DNA from: Limnochorda sp. LNt
GTDB taxonomy: Bacteria; Bacillota; Limnochordia; Limnochordales; Geochordaceae
DNA: 64,000 nucleotides
Assembly (NCBI RefSeq): GCF_035593265.1
Contig: NZ_CP141614.1
Span: 992,001 to 1,056,000, forward strand
Direction: 5' to 3'
A program made the translations under genes and the position numbers. The notes under the pieces are model-generated. The model worked only from the letters and a program-made list of their open reading frames with translations, was not told the origin of the DNA and did no database searches. Shown here piece after piece: positions 33,462 through 41,587 of the stretch (its first letter is position 1; every line of letters begins with the position of its first letter).

Positions 33462-34450
33462 GGCCCTCTCGGAGCCCGCGGGCGGCTGTGAGCCGTCATT
33501 TCGCCGGCCTGGTCGCGGTGCTGGTCGTGGCGGCGGGCGGCACGGCGGCCGTGTGGGCTGCCGCCTCGTCGTGGCAGCGAAGCCTGGGGGCCGGCGAGGG
33601 GGGAGCGGCTCGCCCGCTGGTGGTGACGAGCATCACCATCATCGCCGACCTGGCCCGGCAGGTGGGCGGCGATCGGATCCGGGTGCACAGCCTGCTGGGG
33701 CCCGGGCAGGACCCCCACACCTACCAACCGACGCCACGGGACGCCTTGACCGTCTCCCTTGCCGACCTGGTGTTGATCAACGGGCACGGCCTCGACTACT
33801 GGGCAGAGCGGCTGGTACCCGACACGGTGCGGAGCCGGCGGCTCGTCCCGCTGGCCGAGGGCGTCGACGGACCGCTGCTGCCGTGGCCGGGGAGCCACGG
33901 GGGCACGGATCCCCACCTTTGGATGGACCCCGCCCTGGTGGCCGGGTACGTGGAGCAGATCCAGGATGCCCTGGTCCGCCTGGACCCCTCCGGCGAGGAA
34001 GTCTTCCGCCGCAACGCCGCCGGCTTCGTCGACCGGCTCCAGCGGCTGGACGCCTGGATCGAGGGGCAGATAGCCCTCGTCCCGCCGGAGCGGCGCAAGC
34101 TGGTGACCACTCATGACGCGTACCGCTACTTCGGGAGGCGCTATGGCGTCGAGGTGCTGGACACGGTCTGGGGCATCACCACGGAGGAGGAGCCCTCCGC
34201 GCACCACCTGGCCCAGCTCTTCCGCAACCTGCGGCAGCATGGGGTGCCGGCCTTCGTCGAGACCACCATCAACCCGCAGATCATGGAGGAGATCGCCGCG
34301 CAGGCGGGGGTGGCCATCGGCGGCAAGCTGTACGCCGACGCGCTGGGCCCGTCCGGCAGCGGCGCCGAGACGTACGAGGGCATGATGCGGTACAACGTCC
34401 GCGTCATCGTCGACGCCCTTCAGGAGGCGGCACGCTCGCCGGCCAGGTAG
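33458..34450 (+). CDS. Metal ABC transporter substrate-binding protein (ZnuA/MntA/TroA type)
   Basis: A 330-residue cluster A-I binding protein; ATG 33458 overlaps the preceding stop (ATGA). The N-terminus is a signal or anchor (FAGLVAVLVVAAGGTAAVWA) without lipobox cysteine. Metal ligands by alignment: His in GQDPHTYQPTPRD, His in GGTDPHLWMDPALV, His in KLVTTHDAYRYFGRRYG and Glu/Asp in the FVETTINPQIMEEI to KLYADALG stretch. No His-rich loop is present between the first two ligands, which leans toward Mn or Fe rather than Zn. Last gene of the operon; its 3' end overlaps the convergent channel gene by 31 bases. Confidence 0.93.
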   Translation: MRPSRSPRAAVSRHFAGLVAVLVVAAGGTAAVWAAASSWQRSLGAGEGGAARPLVVTSITIIADLARQVGGDRIRVHSLLGPGQDPHTYQPTPRDALTVSLADLVLINGHGLDYWAERLVPDTVRSRRLVPLAEGVDGPLLPWPGSHGGTDPHLWMDPALVAGYVEQIQDALVRLDPSGEEVFRRNAAGFVDRLQRLDAWIEGQIALVPPERRKLVTTHDAYRYFGRRYGVEVLDTVWGITTEEEPSAHHLAQLFRNLRQHGVPAFVETTINPQIMEEIAAQAGVAIGGKLYADALGPSGSGAETYEGMMRYNVRVIVDALQEAARSPAR

Positions 34451-35493
34451 ACGGTGCGCACGGGCAGCGCGAAGCGGATCCCCTCGGCCTGGAAGCGCCG
34501 GTGGATCTCCAGGTTGATGCGCTGCTGGATGTCCATGTAGAGGGTGTAATCGGGCGAGAGCACGTAGTAGACGATCTCGAAGACCAGCCCGTGATCCGCG
34601 TAGCGGGCGAAGTGCGCCCGGTCGAAGCGGACGCTCTGCTGCGACTCCACGATCTCCCGCAGCATGGCCGGGATGGCCGCCAGCTTCTCGTAGGGCGTCT
34701 CGTAGCTGACGGCGACGGTGAAGGCGATGCGCCGCTGCTCCATGCGCTTGTAGTTGCGGATGCGGCTGTTGAGCAGGTCGGCGTTGGAGAAGACCAGCTG
34801 CTCGCCCCAGAGGCTCCGGATGCGGATGGTCTTGAGCCCGATGCGCTCCACGGTGCCGAGGTAGTCGCCGACGACGATGAAGTCGCCCACCACGAACGGC
34901 TTGTCCAGGATGATGGAGAGCGCCGCGAAGAGGTCGCCCAGCACGTTTTGCACCGCCAGGGCGACCGCGATGCCGGCGACCCCGAGGCCTGCCACCAGGG
35001 CCGTGATGTCGATCCCGACGTTGCGGAGCACCACCAGCAGCACCAGCGTCCACAGGACGAGCCGGGCGGCCAGCGCGACGAGCGACACGACCGACGCGGC
35101 CTCGGGGTCCAGCTGCCCTTGCGTGGCGAAGGCCCGTGAGACCCCGTGCTGGATCAACCCGTTGCCCAGCAGCGCCCCCTGCAGGAAAAGGGCGACGACT
35201 GCCGCGCCCCGCAACGCCTGTGCCAGGGAGCCCGGCACCTCCAGCGCCAGAGAGGCAGCGTACAGGGCCAGCACGGCGAAGACCAGGCGGTTGGACCGGC
35301 GTCCCAGCAGATCGGCAGCCAGGCGCATCCCCGCGCTGTGAGTCGCTTCGGCCTGGGCCGCCAGGCGCCGTTGCCCGATCCGCTTGGCCAGGTCGAGCCC
35401 GGCGTAGACCGCGACGAAGATGACGGCGGCCAGAACCCAGCGCCACAGAGTGTTGTGGGTCAGCAGCGATTGCAGGACGTTCGGCAACGCCAT
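34420..35493 (-). CDS. MscS-family mechanosensitive channel
   Basis: A 357-residue membrane protein relieving hypo-osmotic stress. ATG 35493. Five hydrophobic stretches are visible, one more than in the minimal MscS: residues about 17-36, 68-86, 90-108, 137-158 and 165-184. TM3 carries the Gly/Ala-rich pore pattern (VAGLGVAGIAVALAVQNVLG), followed by DLFAALSIILDKPFVVGDFI and the beta-domain VGDYLGTVERIGLKTIRIRS. The C-terminal cage domain (AFTVAVSYETPYEKLAAIPA, IEIHRRF-like NLEIHRRFQAEGIRFALPVR) is complete. It overlaps the convergent metal-binding-protein gene tail by 31 bases. Confidence 0.93.
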   Translation of the reverse strand: MALPNVLQSLLTHNTLWRWVLAAVIFVAVYAGLDLAKRIGQRRLAAQAEATHSAGMRLAADLLGRRSNRLVFAVLALYAASLALEVPGSLAQALRGAAVVALFLQGALLGNGLIQHGVSRAFATQGQLDPEAASVVSLVALAARLVLWTLVLLVVLRNVGIDITALVAGLGVAGIAVALAVQNVLGDLFAALSIILDKPFVVGDFIVVGDYLGTVERIGLKTIRIRSLWGEQLVFSNADLLNSRIRNYKRMEQRRIAFTVAVSYETPYEKLAAIPAMLREIVESQQSVRFDRAHFARYADHGLVFEIVYYVLSPDYTLYMDIQQRINLEIHRRFQAEGIRFALPVRTVYLAGERAAS

Positions 35494-35578
35494 CCCCCCC
35501 GACGGCTCCGGACGGCCCCGGTCATGGCAGGGCTCGACACGGGCAGTATACCACGGGGCGCTCCGGTGGCCGCCCGCG

Positions 35579-36817
35579 TCAGGCCCGGTGGCGGCTCAGG
35601 ATGCGCTCGCCGGGGTCGAAGAGCTCCTGGAAGAGGTCGACGGCGCCCCGATCTGTCAGCGAGGCCAGGTAGTACGCCACGGTGCGCGGCGAGGGCGGTT
35701 CGCTGCGGAGGTGGCGGGGGAGCAGGTCCGGCTCCCGGCTCAGCACCTCGAAGAGGCGGCTCAGCACGTAGCGCCCACGGAAGTTTTGGCGGCGCACCAT
35801 GGGGCTCTCGTAGACGTGCTCCACGAGGAAGTCCAGGATCTGCCGCAAGCCGGCCTGCACCTCCGGCGACAACCGGATCACCGGCTCGGGGGCCCTCACC
35901 GCCTCGGCGTGCGTCGTGACCCCCAGTCGGGCGGCCGCAGCTGCGGATGCCTCCCAAACATCCCAGATGAGTCGATCGATGAGGTGGCGACGGGCGCGGC
36001 GGGCCACCAGGCGCTCCTGCTCGCCGTCTCCCAGGCGCGCCGCGAGGGGTGACCCGTCCATCTCCGCCAGGGCCCGCTCCCACGCCTGGCGCCATACATC
36101 CAGGCCGGAGGTGCCGAGCAGCCGCTCCGGCGTCACCAGCCCTACGGCGACGGCGTCCTCGAGGTCATGGGCGCAGTAGGCGATGAGGTCGGCCAGGTTG
36201 ACCACCTGAGCCTCGGGGGTGGGTTGTGGATACTCATCGAACCCCGTCACCGGCTGGTCGAACGGCGTCTCGTGGCGGGCGATGCCCTGCCGTACGGCGA
36301 AGGTCAGATTGAGCCCGGGGTGCTGGGGGTAGGCCTGCTCCAGCTCGTCCACCACCACCAGGGAATGGCGGTTGGAGTCCCACCCCGACGGGTCGCCGGA
36401 CCGCTTGACCAGCTCGTCGAGGGCCCGCTCCCCGGCATGGCCGAACGGCACGTGGCCCACGTCGTGGCCCAGCGCGATGGCCTCGGCTAGCGGCTCGGTC
36501 AGGCGCATGCCGGTGGCCAGCGTGCGGGCGATCTGCGCCACCTCCAGCGTGTGCGTGAGGCGGGTCCGGTAGAAGTCGCCCTCGTGGATGATGTAGACCT
36601 GGGTCTTGTGCTGCAGGCGGCGGAAGGCCTGGCTGTGGACGATCCGGTCCCGGTCGCGCCGGAAGTCGTCACGGGGATCCGGATCGGCCACCGGGTAGCG
36701 GCGCGCGGTCCAGGGGGGCGAGGCGGGTGTGGCGAGCCGGCTCAGATCGGGTGCCTCGCGCCGCAGGGCCGGCCCGCCGGCCGCCGCCGACCCCTCGGAA
36801 TGCTCCCGCCTGGTCAC
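35579..36817 (-). CDS. dgt: Deoxyguanosinetriphosphate triphosphohydrolase-like protein
   Basis: A 412-residue HD-domain dNTPase that hydrolyses dNTP to deoxynucleoside and triphosphate. ATG 36817. Family pattern: DFRRDRDRIVHSQAFRRLQH, KTQVYIIHEGDFYRTRLTHT, LEVAQIARTLA with the metal His, LGHDVGHVPFGHAGERAL with the HD pair, and the downstream NLADLIAYCAHDLEDAV with the last metal Asp. The N-terminal 40 residues are variable. C-terminal helices (VARRARRHLIDRLIWDVWEA and VYESPMVRRQNFRGRYVLSR) match type 2 dGTPases. Separated from the flavin reductase gene by 19 bases and probably cotranscribed with it. Confidence 0.94.
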   Translation of the reverse strand: MTRREHSEGSAAAGGPALRREAPDLSRLATPASPPWTARRYPVADPDPRDDFRRDRDRIVHSQAFRRLQHKTQVYIIHEGDFYRTRLTHTLEVAQIARTLATGMRLTEPLAEAIALGHDVGHVPFGHAGERALDELVKRSGDPSGWDSNRHSLVVVDELEQAYPQHPGLNLTFAVRQGIARHETPFDQPVTGFDEYPQPTPEAQVVNLADLIAYCAHDLEDAVAVGLVTPERLLGTSGLDVWRQAWERALAEMDGSPLAARLGDGEQERLVARRARRHLIDRLIWDVWEASAAAAARLGVTTHAEAVRAPEPVIRLSPEVQAGLRQILDFLVEHVYESPMVRRQNFRGRYVLSRLFEVLSREPDLLPRHLRSEPPSPRTVAYYLASLTDRGAVDLFQELFDPGERILSRHRA

Positions 36818-36836
36818 GGTGTACGGCCTCCCTGGC

Positions 36837-37319
36837 TCACCCGCCGTAGAACCAGCCGGTGTCCCACATCTCCAGCGGGCGCGCCGCAGGATCGGCCAGC
36901 CCTGCCTCCACCACTTCGGCCACGAAGACGGTGTGGTCGCCGCGCTTGACGGCGTCGGTGACCCGGGCCTCCAGCCACGCCGGTAGCTCCGTCAGGATGG
37001 GGGAGCCCGTGGCCGGACCCGGGCGGAAGGGATAGCCGTTGAGGCGACCCCCGCTGACCTCGGTCGGGCGGAAGAAGGCCTGAGCCACCTCCTTCTGGTC
37101 GGCGCCGAGGATGCCGACGGCGAAGGCCCGGCTCCGCTCCACGAGGGCGTGGAGACGGCTGTCGACCTTGAGGCCCACCATCACCAGCGGGGGCGAGAAG
37201 GAGGCCTGCGACAGCCAGTTGACCGTGCCGGCTGCCAGCTCGCCCTGATGAACGGCGGTCAGGACGTAGAGGCCATACGTCAACTTGCGCAGGACCTGCT
37301 TGCGGATCTCCGCATCCAT
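36837..37319 (-). CDS. Flavin reductase-like, FMN-binding protein
   Basis: A 160-residue split-barrel flavoprotein of the flavin reductase/HpaC class. ATG 37319 is chosen because GGAGG lies 8 bases upstream. The N-terminus (VLRKLTYGLYVLTAVHQGEL), then GTVNWLSQASFSPPLVMVGL and VERSRAFAVGILGADQKEVA are the FMN-binding elements of the family; TGSPILTELPAWLEARV and GDHTVFVAEVVEAGL follow. It could supply reduced flavin to a monooxygenase or act as an NAD(P)H:flavin oxidoreductase, but rubredoxin-linked high-molecular-weight relatives have a similar core. Divergent from the CbiX-like gene with a 34-base gap, so the two promoters must overlap coding or each other. Confidence 0.88.
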   Translation of the reverse strand: MDAEIRKQVLRKLTYGLYVLTAVHQGELAAGTVNWLSQASFSPPLVMVGLKVDSRLHALVERSRAFAVGILGADQKEVAQAFFRPTEVSGGRLNGYPFRPGPATGSPILTELPAWLEARVTDAVKRGDHTVFVAEVVEAGLADPAARPLEMWDTGWFYGG

Positions 37320-37353
37320 GCCGACGACCTCCTCCTGGACGAGGGGCACCTCG

Positions 37354-37899
37354 ATGTCCTATTATCGTCTGGCCATGAGCGACTCGGCTACCGTCATCGT
37401 CCTGGTCATGCACGGCGAGCCTCCCCGCGACTTCCCCCGGGAGGCCGTCGGCCAGTACTTCGCCCTCCACGAGCAGGTGGCCTCGGCCCCGCCCGACCGG
37501 GCGCAGGCCCTTCGCGAGCGACTGGCGTCGGTCGAGGCGCGCATGCGAGCCTGGCCCCGGTCGGCGGCCAACGATCCGTTCTACGCCGGCTCGGTGGCGC
37601 TGGCCCGGGCCCTGGAGCAGGCGACGGGCCTGCCGGTGCGCCTCGCCTTCAACGAGTTTTGCGCACCGTCCGTCCCGGAGGCCCTCGATCAGGCGGCCGC
37701 CAGCGCCCGACGGGTGGTGCTGGTCAGCCCCATGATGACACCTGGCGGCACCCACGCCGAGTCGGACATCCCCCGGGCCGTCGACGCGGCCCGTCGCCGG
37801 CATCCCGACGTGGAGTTCGTCTACGCCTGGCCGTACGACCTCGACGAGGTGGCGGCCTTCCTGGCGCGCCACCTCAGGCGGTACGCTGGGAGGGCGTAG
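37354..37899 (+). CDS. CbiX/ferrochelatase-like protein
   Basis: A 181-residue single-domain class II chelatase-like protein. ATG 37354 is preferred over ATG 37375 because GAGGGG lies 7 bases before it. VIVLVMHGEPPRDFP gives the catalytic-type His, and VVLVSPMMTPGGTHAESDIP gives the second conserved His in the position of the CbiX GGHxxxDIP motif; FVYAWPYDLDEVAAFLARHL is the C-terminal pattern. Such proteins insert Co, Ni or Fe into sirohydrochlorin or related tetrapyrroles. There is no cobalamin or sirohaem operon here, so the substrate is open. Its 3' end overlaps the convergent kinase gene by 26 bases. Confidence 0.75.
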   Translation: MSYYRLAMSDSATVIVLVMHGEPPRDFPREAVGQYFALHEQVASAPPDRAQALRERLASVEARMRAWPRSAANDPFYAGSVALARALEQATGLPVRLAFNEFCAPSVPEALDQAAASARRVVLVSPMMTPGGTHAESDIPRAVDAARRRHPDVEFVYAWPYDLDEVAAFLARHLRRYAGRA

Positions 37900-38593
37900 A
37901 GGCCGTCGGTGCCTGCCGGGGCCGGGGCAGCCAGACGTAGAAAGTGGTGCCCTGGCCCGGGGCGCTCTCGAACCAGATCCGCCCCCCGTGCTCGGCTACG
38001 ACGCGCTCGCAGATCGCGAGGCCCAGGCCCGTGCCCCGCTGCTTGGTGGTGTAAAAGGGCTCGAAGATCCGTCGGGCCTCCTCGGGACCGATGCCGCTGC
38101 CCTGATCCTGGACGCACAGCGTCACGCCCTCGGCGTCGGCCGTCTGCCACAACCGCACCGTGCCGGGACCGGGGGTCGCCTCCACCGCGTTTTGCACCAG
38201 GTTGATGAGCACGTCCCGCAGCGCGTCGGGATCGGCCCAGATCCCCTCCTCGTCGCCGGAGGCGGGGCCCTCGACGACGAGCTCGATCCCCTGCTGGCGT
38301 GCGACCGCCGAGAAGAGGAGACTCACCTCCTGGAGCACGGCGGATACCCGGCAAGGACGGGGCTCGAGGGAGATGGGCCCTTGCAGGCGTTTGAAGCGCT
38401 GGAGAGCCATGTCGAGGCGGTCGATGGTGGCCAGGATCCTCGCGGCATCCTGGCGCGGATCGGTGCTCAACCCCACGGCGATGATCTGCGCCTGGGCACG
38501 CGCCAGGCTCAGGTAGTTGCGCACCTCGTGGATCAGGGCCGGCACAGGTTCGCTCCACGTCGGACTCGCGCCCGCACGAAGACTCCCGGACAC
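37874..38593 (-). CDS. Sensorless histidine kinase
   Basis: A 239-residue cytoplasmic kinase from GTG 38593, preceded by GAGG. It consists of only the transmitter: H-box VPALIHEVRNYLSLARAQAQ near residues 18-36, then HATPase with N-box DVLINLVQNAVEATPGPGTV, G1 VQDQGSGIGPEEARRIF, F-box EPFYTTKQ and G2 GTGLGLAICERVVAEHGG. The HEVRN form of the H-box is typical of the NtrB/KinB/PhoR-like HPK4 subgroup of sporulation and nitrogen kinases. No PAS, GAF or transmembrane sensor precedes it, and no response regulator is adjacent. The signal may come from a protein partner. Confidence 0.9.
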   Translation of the reverse strand: MSGSLRAGASPTWSEPVPALIHEVRNYLSLARAQAQIIAVGLSTDPRQDAARILATIDRLDMALQRFKRLQGPISLEPRPCRVSAVLQEVSLLFSAVARQQGIELVVEGPASGDEEGIWADPDALRDVLINLVQNAVEATPGPGTVRLWQTADAEGVTLCVQDQGSGIGPEEARRIFEPFYTTKQRGTGLGLAICERVVAEHGGRIWFESAPGQGTTFYVWLPRPRQAPTASTPSQRTA

Positions 38594-38803
38594 CTACCTC
38601 ACCCCGCATCCTTGTTCGCGTGGAAGGCCTGGGTGCCGCGTTGGCCGGTAACCTGTCCCAAACGTTTCGAATGTTTCCGATGAGACCGCCTCGGTGGCAT
38701 GCCCCCTCCGACTTTCAACCGTTCGGGGTCCGGCTCGCCATTCCTGGCGGACCTTTCCTGGGGTAGGAGAGGGCGGGCATGCCGTCGAAACCCGGCTAAG
38801 ACA

Positions 38804-38903
38804 TCGAGCGGGGAGCTGGGGAGAGCCCGGCTGAGAGGAGGGCCGCCGTGCCGCCCTCGACCCGACGCACCCGATCCGGGTAATGCCGGCGTGGGGACCT
38901 CGC
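38804..38903 (+). ncRNA. TPP riboswitch (THI element)
   Basis: The conserved THI-box parts are present in order: GGGGAGC near 38811, CCCGGCTGAGAGGA around 38827-38840, a variable P3 arm, then GACCCGACGCACCCGATCC (from about 38859) and GGGTAATGCCGGCGTGGGGA (38878-38897). Outer bases CGAG and CTCG close P1. It lies upstream of thiE and is followed by a strong hairpin, so TPP binding likely favours termination. Exact 5' and 3' edges are approximate. Confidence 0.93.
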
Positions 38904-38919
38904 AGGATCTCACCGCATC

Positions 38920-38953
38920 ACCGGGCCGCCCGGACGGGCGGCCCGGTCGTCTT
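38920..38953 (+). terminator. Riboswitch-controlled terminator
   Basis: A 12-bp GC stem (38920-38932 with 38935-38947, apical loop about 4 bases) followed by CGTCTT. It stands between the TPP aptamer and thiE, in the usual place for the expression platform. The alternative antiterminator pairing was not worked out. Confidence 0.75.
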
Positions 38954-39009
38954 CGGACAGGGGGGCACGACGGCGCCCGACCCGCTCGCCCATCGGGGAG
39001 GGGGAGGGT

Positions 39010-39678
39010 ATGAGCCGGCGAGTCATGGACCTGTCGGTCTATGTGGTGACGGACCGGGATCTGGCCCGGGGCCGCCCGCTGGACTCCGTCGTCGCCGCGG
39101 CCATCGCGGGCGGGGCGACCGCCATCCAGCTTCGCGAGAAGCGCGCCACCACCCGGGAGTTGGTGGAGCTGGCGCAGGCGTTGCGCCGTCTGACGCACCA
39201 GGCCGGCGTCTCGCTCATCGTCAACGACCGCATCGACGTGGCGCTGGCGGTGGACGCCGACGGGGTGCACGTGGGACAGGACGACATGCCGGCGCGCCTG
39301 GCCCGGCAGCTCATCGGGCCGGAGCGCATCCTGGGCGTGACGGCGGGCACCGAGGAGGAGGCCCGGCGAGCGCAGGAGGACGGCGCCGACTACCTGGGCT
39401 GCACCGCGGTCTTTCCCACGGCCACCAAGCCCGACCACCGGGAGCCCCTGGGCCTCGACGGCCTGCAACGGCTGGCCAGGGCCGTGAGCATCCCCGTCGT
39501 GGCCATCGGCGGCATCCACGCCGGCAACGCGGCCGACGTGCTGGCCCGGGGAGCGGCCGGCATCGCGGTGGTCTCGGCGGTGATGGCGGCCGACGACGTC
39601 GAGTCGGCCACCCGTCAGCTCCGCCGCATCGTCGATGAGGTCACGACCCACGGAGCGGGAAGGAGGAGCCGTCCATGA
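39010..39678 (+). CDS. thiE: Thiamine-phosphate synthase
   Basis: A 222-residue TIM-barrel enzyme that joins HMP-pyrophosphate and thiazole phosphate to thiamine monophosphate. ATG 39010 follows GGGGAGGG. Motifs: LSVYVVTDRDLARGR, TAIQLREKRATTRELVE, LIVNDRIDVALAVDADGVHV with GQDDMP, GTEEEARRAQEDGADYLGCT, AVFPTATKPD and VVAIGGIHAGNAADVLARGA with the phosphate-binding end VVSAVMAADD. The stop overlaps thiM by four bases. First gene of the riboswitch-controlled operon. Confidence 0.96.
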   Translation: MSRRVMDLSVYVVTDRDLARGRPLDSVVAAAIAGGATAIQLREKRATTRELVELAQALRRLTHQAGVSLIVNDRIDVALAVDADGVHVGQDDMPARLARQLIGPERILGVTAGTEEEARRAQEDGADYLGCTAVFPTATKPDHREPLGLDGLQRLARAVSIPVVAIGGIHAGNAADVLARGAAGIAVVSAVMAADDVESATRQLRRIVDEVTTHGAGRRSRP

Positions 39679-40505
39679 CGACGCGCCAGGCCGAGTTGCG
39701 CCAGCGCGCCGCGCGGGCGCTGGCCGCCATCCGCACCCAGCGTCCGCTGGTGCACCACATCACCAACTTCGTCGTGATGAACGACACGGCCAACGTCACC
39801 CTGCAGGTGGGCGCCTTGCCGGTCATGGCCCACGCCCGGGAGGAGGTGGGCGAGATGGTGGCCATGGCCGGGGCCCTGGTCCTCAACATCGGGACGCTGA
39901 CGCCCGACTGGGTGGAGGCCATGCTGGAGGCGGGGCGGCGCGCCAACGCCTCGGAGATCCCCGTGGTGCTGGACCCCGTGGGCGCCGGCGCCACCACGCT
40001 GCGCACCCAGAGCGCCCGGCGGCTGCTCTCGGAGCTGCGGGTGCGGGTCGTGCGGGGCAACGCCGGCGAGATCGGGGCCCTCTACGGGACAGGGGGAATC
40101 GTCAAGGGCGTGGAAAGCCTGGGCGGCGTGGACGACCCCGTGGGCCTGGCGCGCCAGGCGGCCCGGGCCTGGGGGACGGTCGTCGCCATCACCGGCAAGC
40201 GCGACATCGTGACGGATGGCAGCCGGGTGTTGGGCGTCGACAACGGTCACGCCTATCTTACGACCCTGACGGGCACGGGCTGCATGAGCACCACCATGGT
40301 GGCTGCCTTCGCCGCGGTGGAGCCCGACGGGGTGACGGCGGCGGCGGCGGCGCTGGCCTGCTTCGGTCTGGCGGCCGAGTGGGCCGCCGAGGAGGCCCGG
40401 GGGCCGGGCAGCTTCAAGGTGGCCCTGCTGGACGCCCTGCATCGCCTGGGGCCCGAAGATCTGGAGCAGGGGGCGCGCATCGAGGTGGTGGCGGGTGACG
40501 TCTGA
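39675..40505 (+). CDS. thiM: Hydroxyethylthiazole kinase
   Basis: A 276-residue ribokinase-like enzyme that phosphorylates 4-methyl-5-(2-hydroxyethyl)thiazole, a thiazole salvage step feeding ThiE. ATG 39675 overlaps the thiE stop (ATGA). Motifs: PLVHHITNFVVMNDTANVTL, VLDPVGAGATTLRTQSARRL, VVRGNAGEI, VVAITGKRDIVTDG, and the anion-hole/catalytic LTGTGCMSTTMVAAFAAVEP with the Cys typical of ThiM. Length matches the family (260-280). With thiE and thiL but without thiC/G/H/S here, the operon represents a salvage branch. Confidence 0.96.
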   Translation: MTTRQAELRQRAARALAAIRTQRPLVHHITNFVVMNDTANVTLQVGALPVMAHAREEVGEMVAMAGALVLNIGTLTPDWVEAMLEAGRRANASEIPVVLDPVGAGATTLRTQSARRLLSELRVRVVRGNAGEIGALYGTGGIVKGVESLGGVDDPVGLARQAARAWGTVVAITGKRDIVTDGSRVLGVDNGHAYLTTLTGTGCMSTTMVAAFAAVEPDGVTAAAAALACFGLAAEWAAEEARGPGSFKVALLDALHRLGPEDLEQGARIEVVAGDV

Positions 40506-41520
40506 GACGCCCAGATCCGAGCCGGTGTCGGCGGTCGGCGAGTTCGGCCTCATCGAGCGCCTGGCCAGGCGACTGCGGCCCCCCGACCAGGACGTGGTGG
40601 TGGGCATCGGCGACGACGCGGCGGTCGTGCGCCTGGGCCGGGGCCGGCACCTGCTGGCCACCTGTGACGTGCAGGTGGCGGGGGTGCACTTCCTGGCCAA
40701 CCGGGTCGACCCCTTCGCCCTCGGACGGCGGTGCGCGGCGGTCAACCTCAGCGACATCGCCGCCATGGGCGGCAGGCCGACGCACTTCCTGGTCTCCCTG
40801 GGGCTGCCCCCCGAGACGCCGGTGGCCTTCGTGGAGCGCCTCTACGAAGGGCTGGCGCAGGAGGCGGCACGCTTCGGGGCCGACGTGGTGGGCGGCAACG
40901 TCAGCCGCTCGCCCGTGCTCTTCATCGACCTGACGCTGCTGGGCGAAGCCGGGGACCAGGTGCTGCGGCGCAGCGGCGCGCGACCCGGCGACCGGGTGCT
41001 GGTGACGGGGCGGCTGGGCGCATCGGCGGCGGGGCTGGCGGTGCTCGCGCAGCCCGGCCTGGAGGCGTCGGAGGACGATCGCGCCCGGGTGCTGGAGGCG
41101 CACCTGACCCCGACGCCCCGTCTGCTCGAGGCGGGGGCCATCGTCGCGACCGGCGGCGCCACCGCCATGTTGGACGTCAGCGACGGCCTCGCGCAAGACC
41201 TGGGGCATCTGTGCGATGAAAGCGGGGTGGGCGTGCGGGTCTGGGCGGGGTCGCTGCCTGTCGACGAGGCGACCCGGCGGGTCGCGCGGGCCGCGGGCCG
41301 GGACCCCCTCGAATGGGCCGTGGGTGGCGGCGAAGACTACGAACTGCTCTTCACCGCCCGCCCCGAGGCGGTCGAGGCGCTGATCGCGGCGGTGGGACGG
41401 GCCGCGGGCACCCCCGTCTCGGTCATCGGGGAGATCCTGCCCGCCGAGCGGGGCCGGTGGCTGGTGTTGCCCGACGGCCGCGAGGTGGCGCTGGGGGTCC
41501 GCGGCTGGTCTCACTTCTGA
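40495..41520 (+). CDS. thiL: Thiamine-monophosphate kinase
   Basis: A 341-residue PurM-like ATP-dependent kinase making thiamine pyrophosphate from thiamine monophosphate. GTG 40495 overlaps thiM by 11 bases. Motifs: GEFGLIERLARRL, VVVGIGDDAAVVRLGRG with the metal Asp pair, LATCDVQVAGVHFLANRVDP, RRCAAVNLSDIAAMGGRPTH, VVGGNVSRSP, VLVTGRLGASAAGLAVL and MLDVSDGLAQDLGHLCDES, all family signatures. C-terminal GGGEDYELLFTARPE is present. Last gene of the TPP riboswitch operon; the phosphorylase gene follows 67 bases later. Confidence 0.96.
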   Translation: MTSETPRSEPVSAVGEFGLIERLARRLRPPDQDVVVGIGDDAAVVRLGRGRHLLATCDVQVAGVHFLANRVDPFALGRRCAAVNLSDIAAMGGRPTHFLVSLGLPPETPVAFVERLYEGLAQEAARFGADVVGGNVSRSPVLFIDLTLLGEAGDQVLRRSGARPGDRVLVTGRLGASAAGLAVLAQPGLEASEDDRARVLEAHLTPTPRLLEAGAIVATGGATAMLDVSDGLAQDLGHLCDESGVGVRVWAGSLPVDEATRRVARAAGRDPLEWAVGGGEDYELLFTARPEAVEALIAAVGRAAGTPVSVIGEILPAERGRWLVLPDGREVALGVRGWSHF

Positions 41521-41587
41521 GGCGCGCCGGCGTCGCCGCATCCTGCGCCGGCAGCCGGCGGTGCCGGCGACGAGAGAGGTGAAGGCG

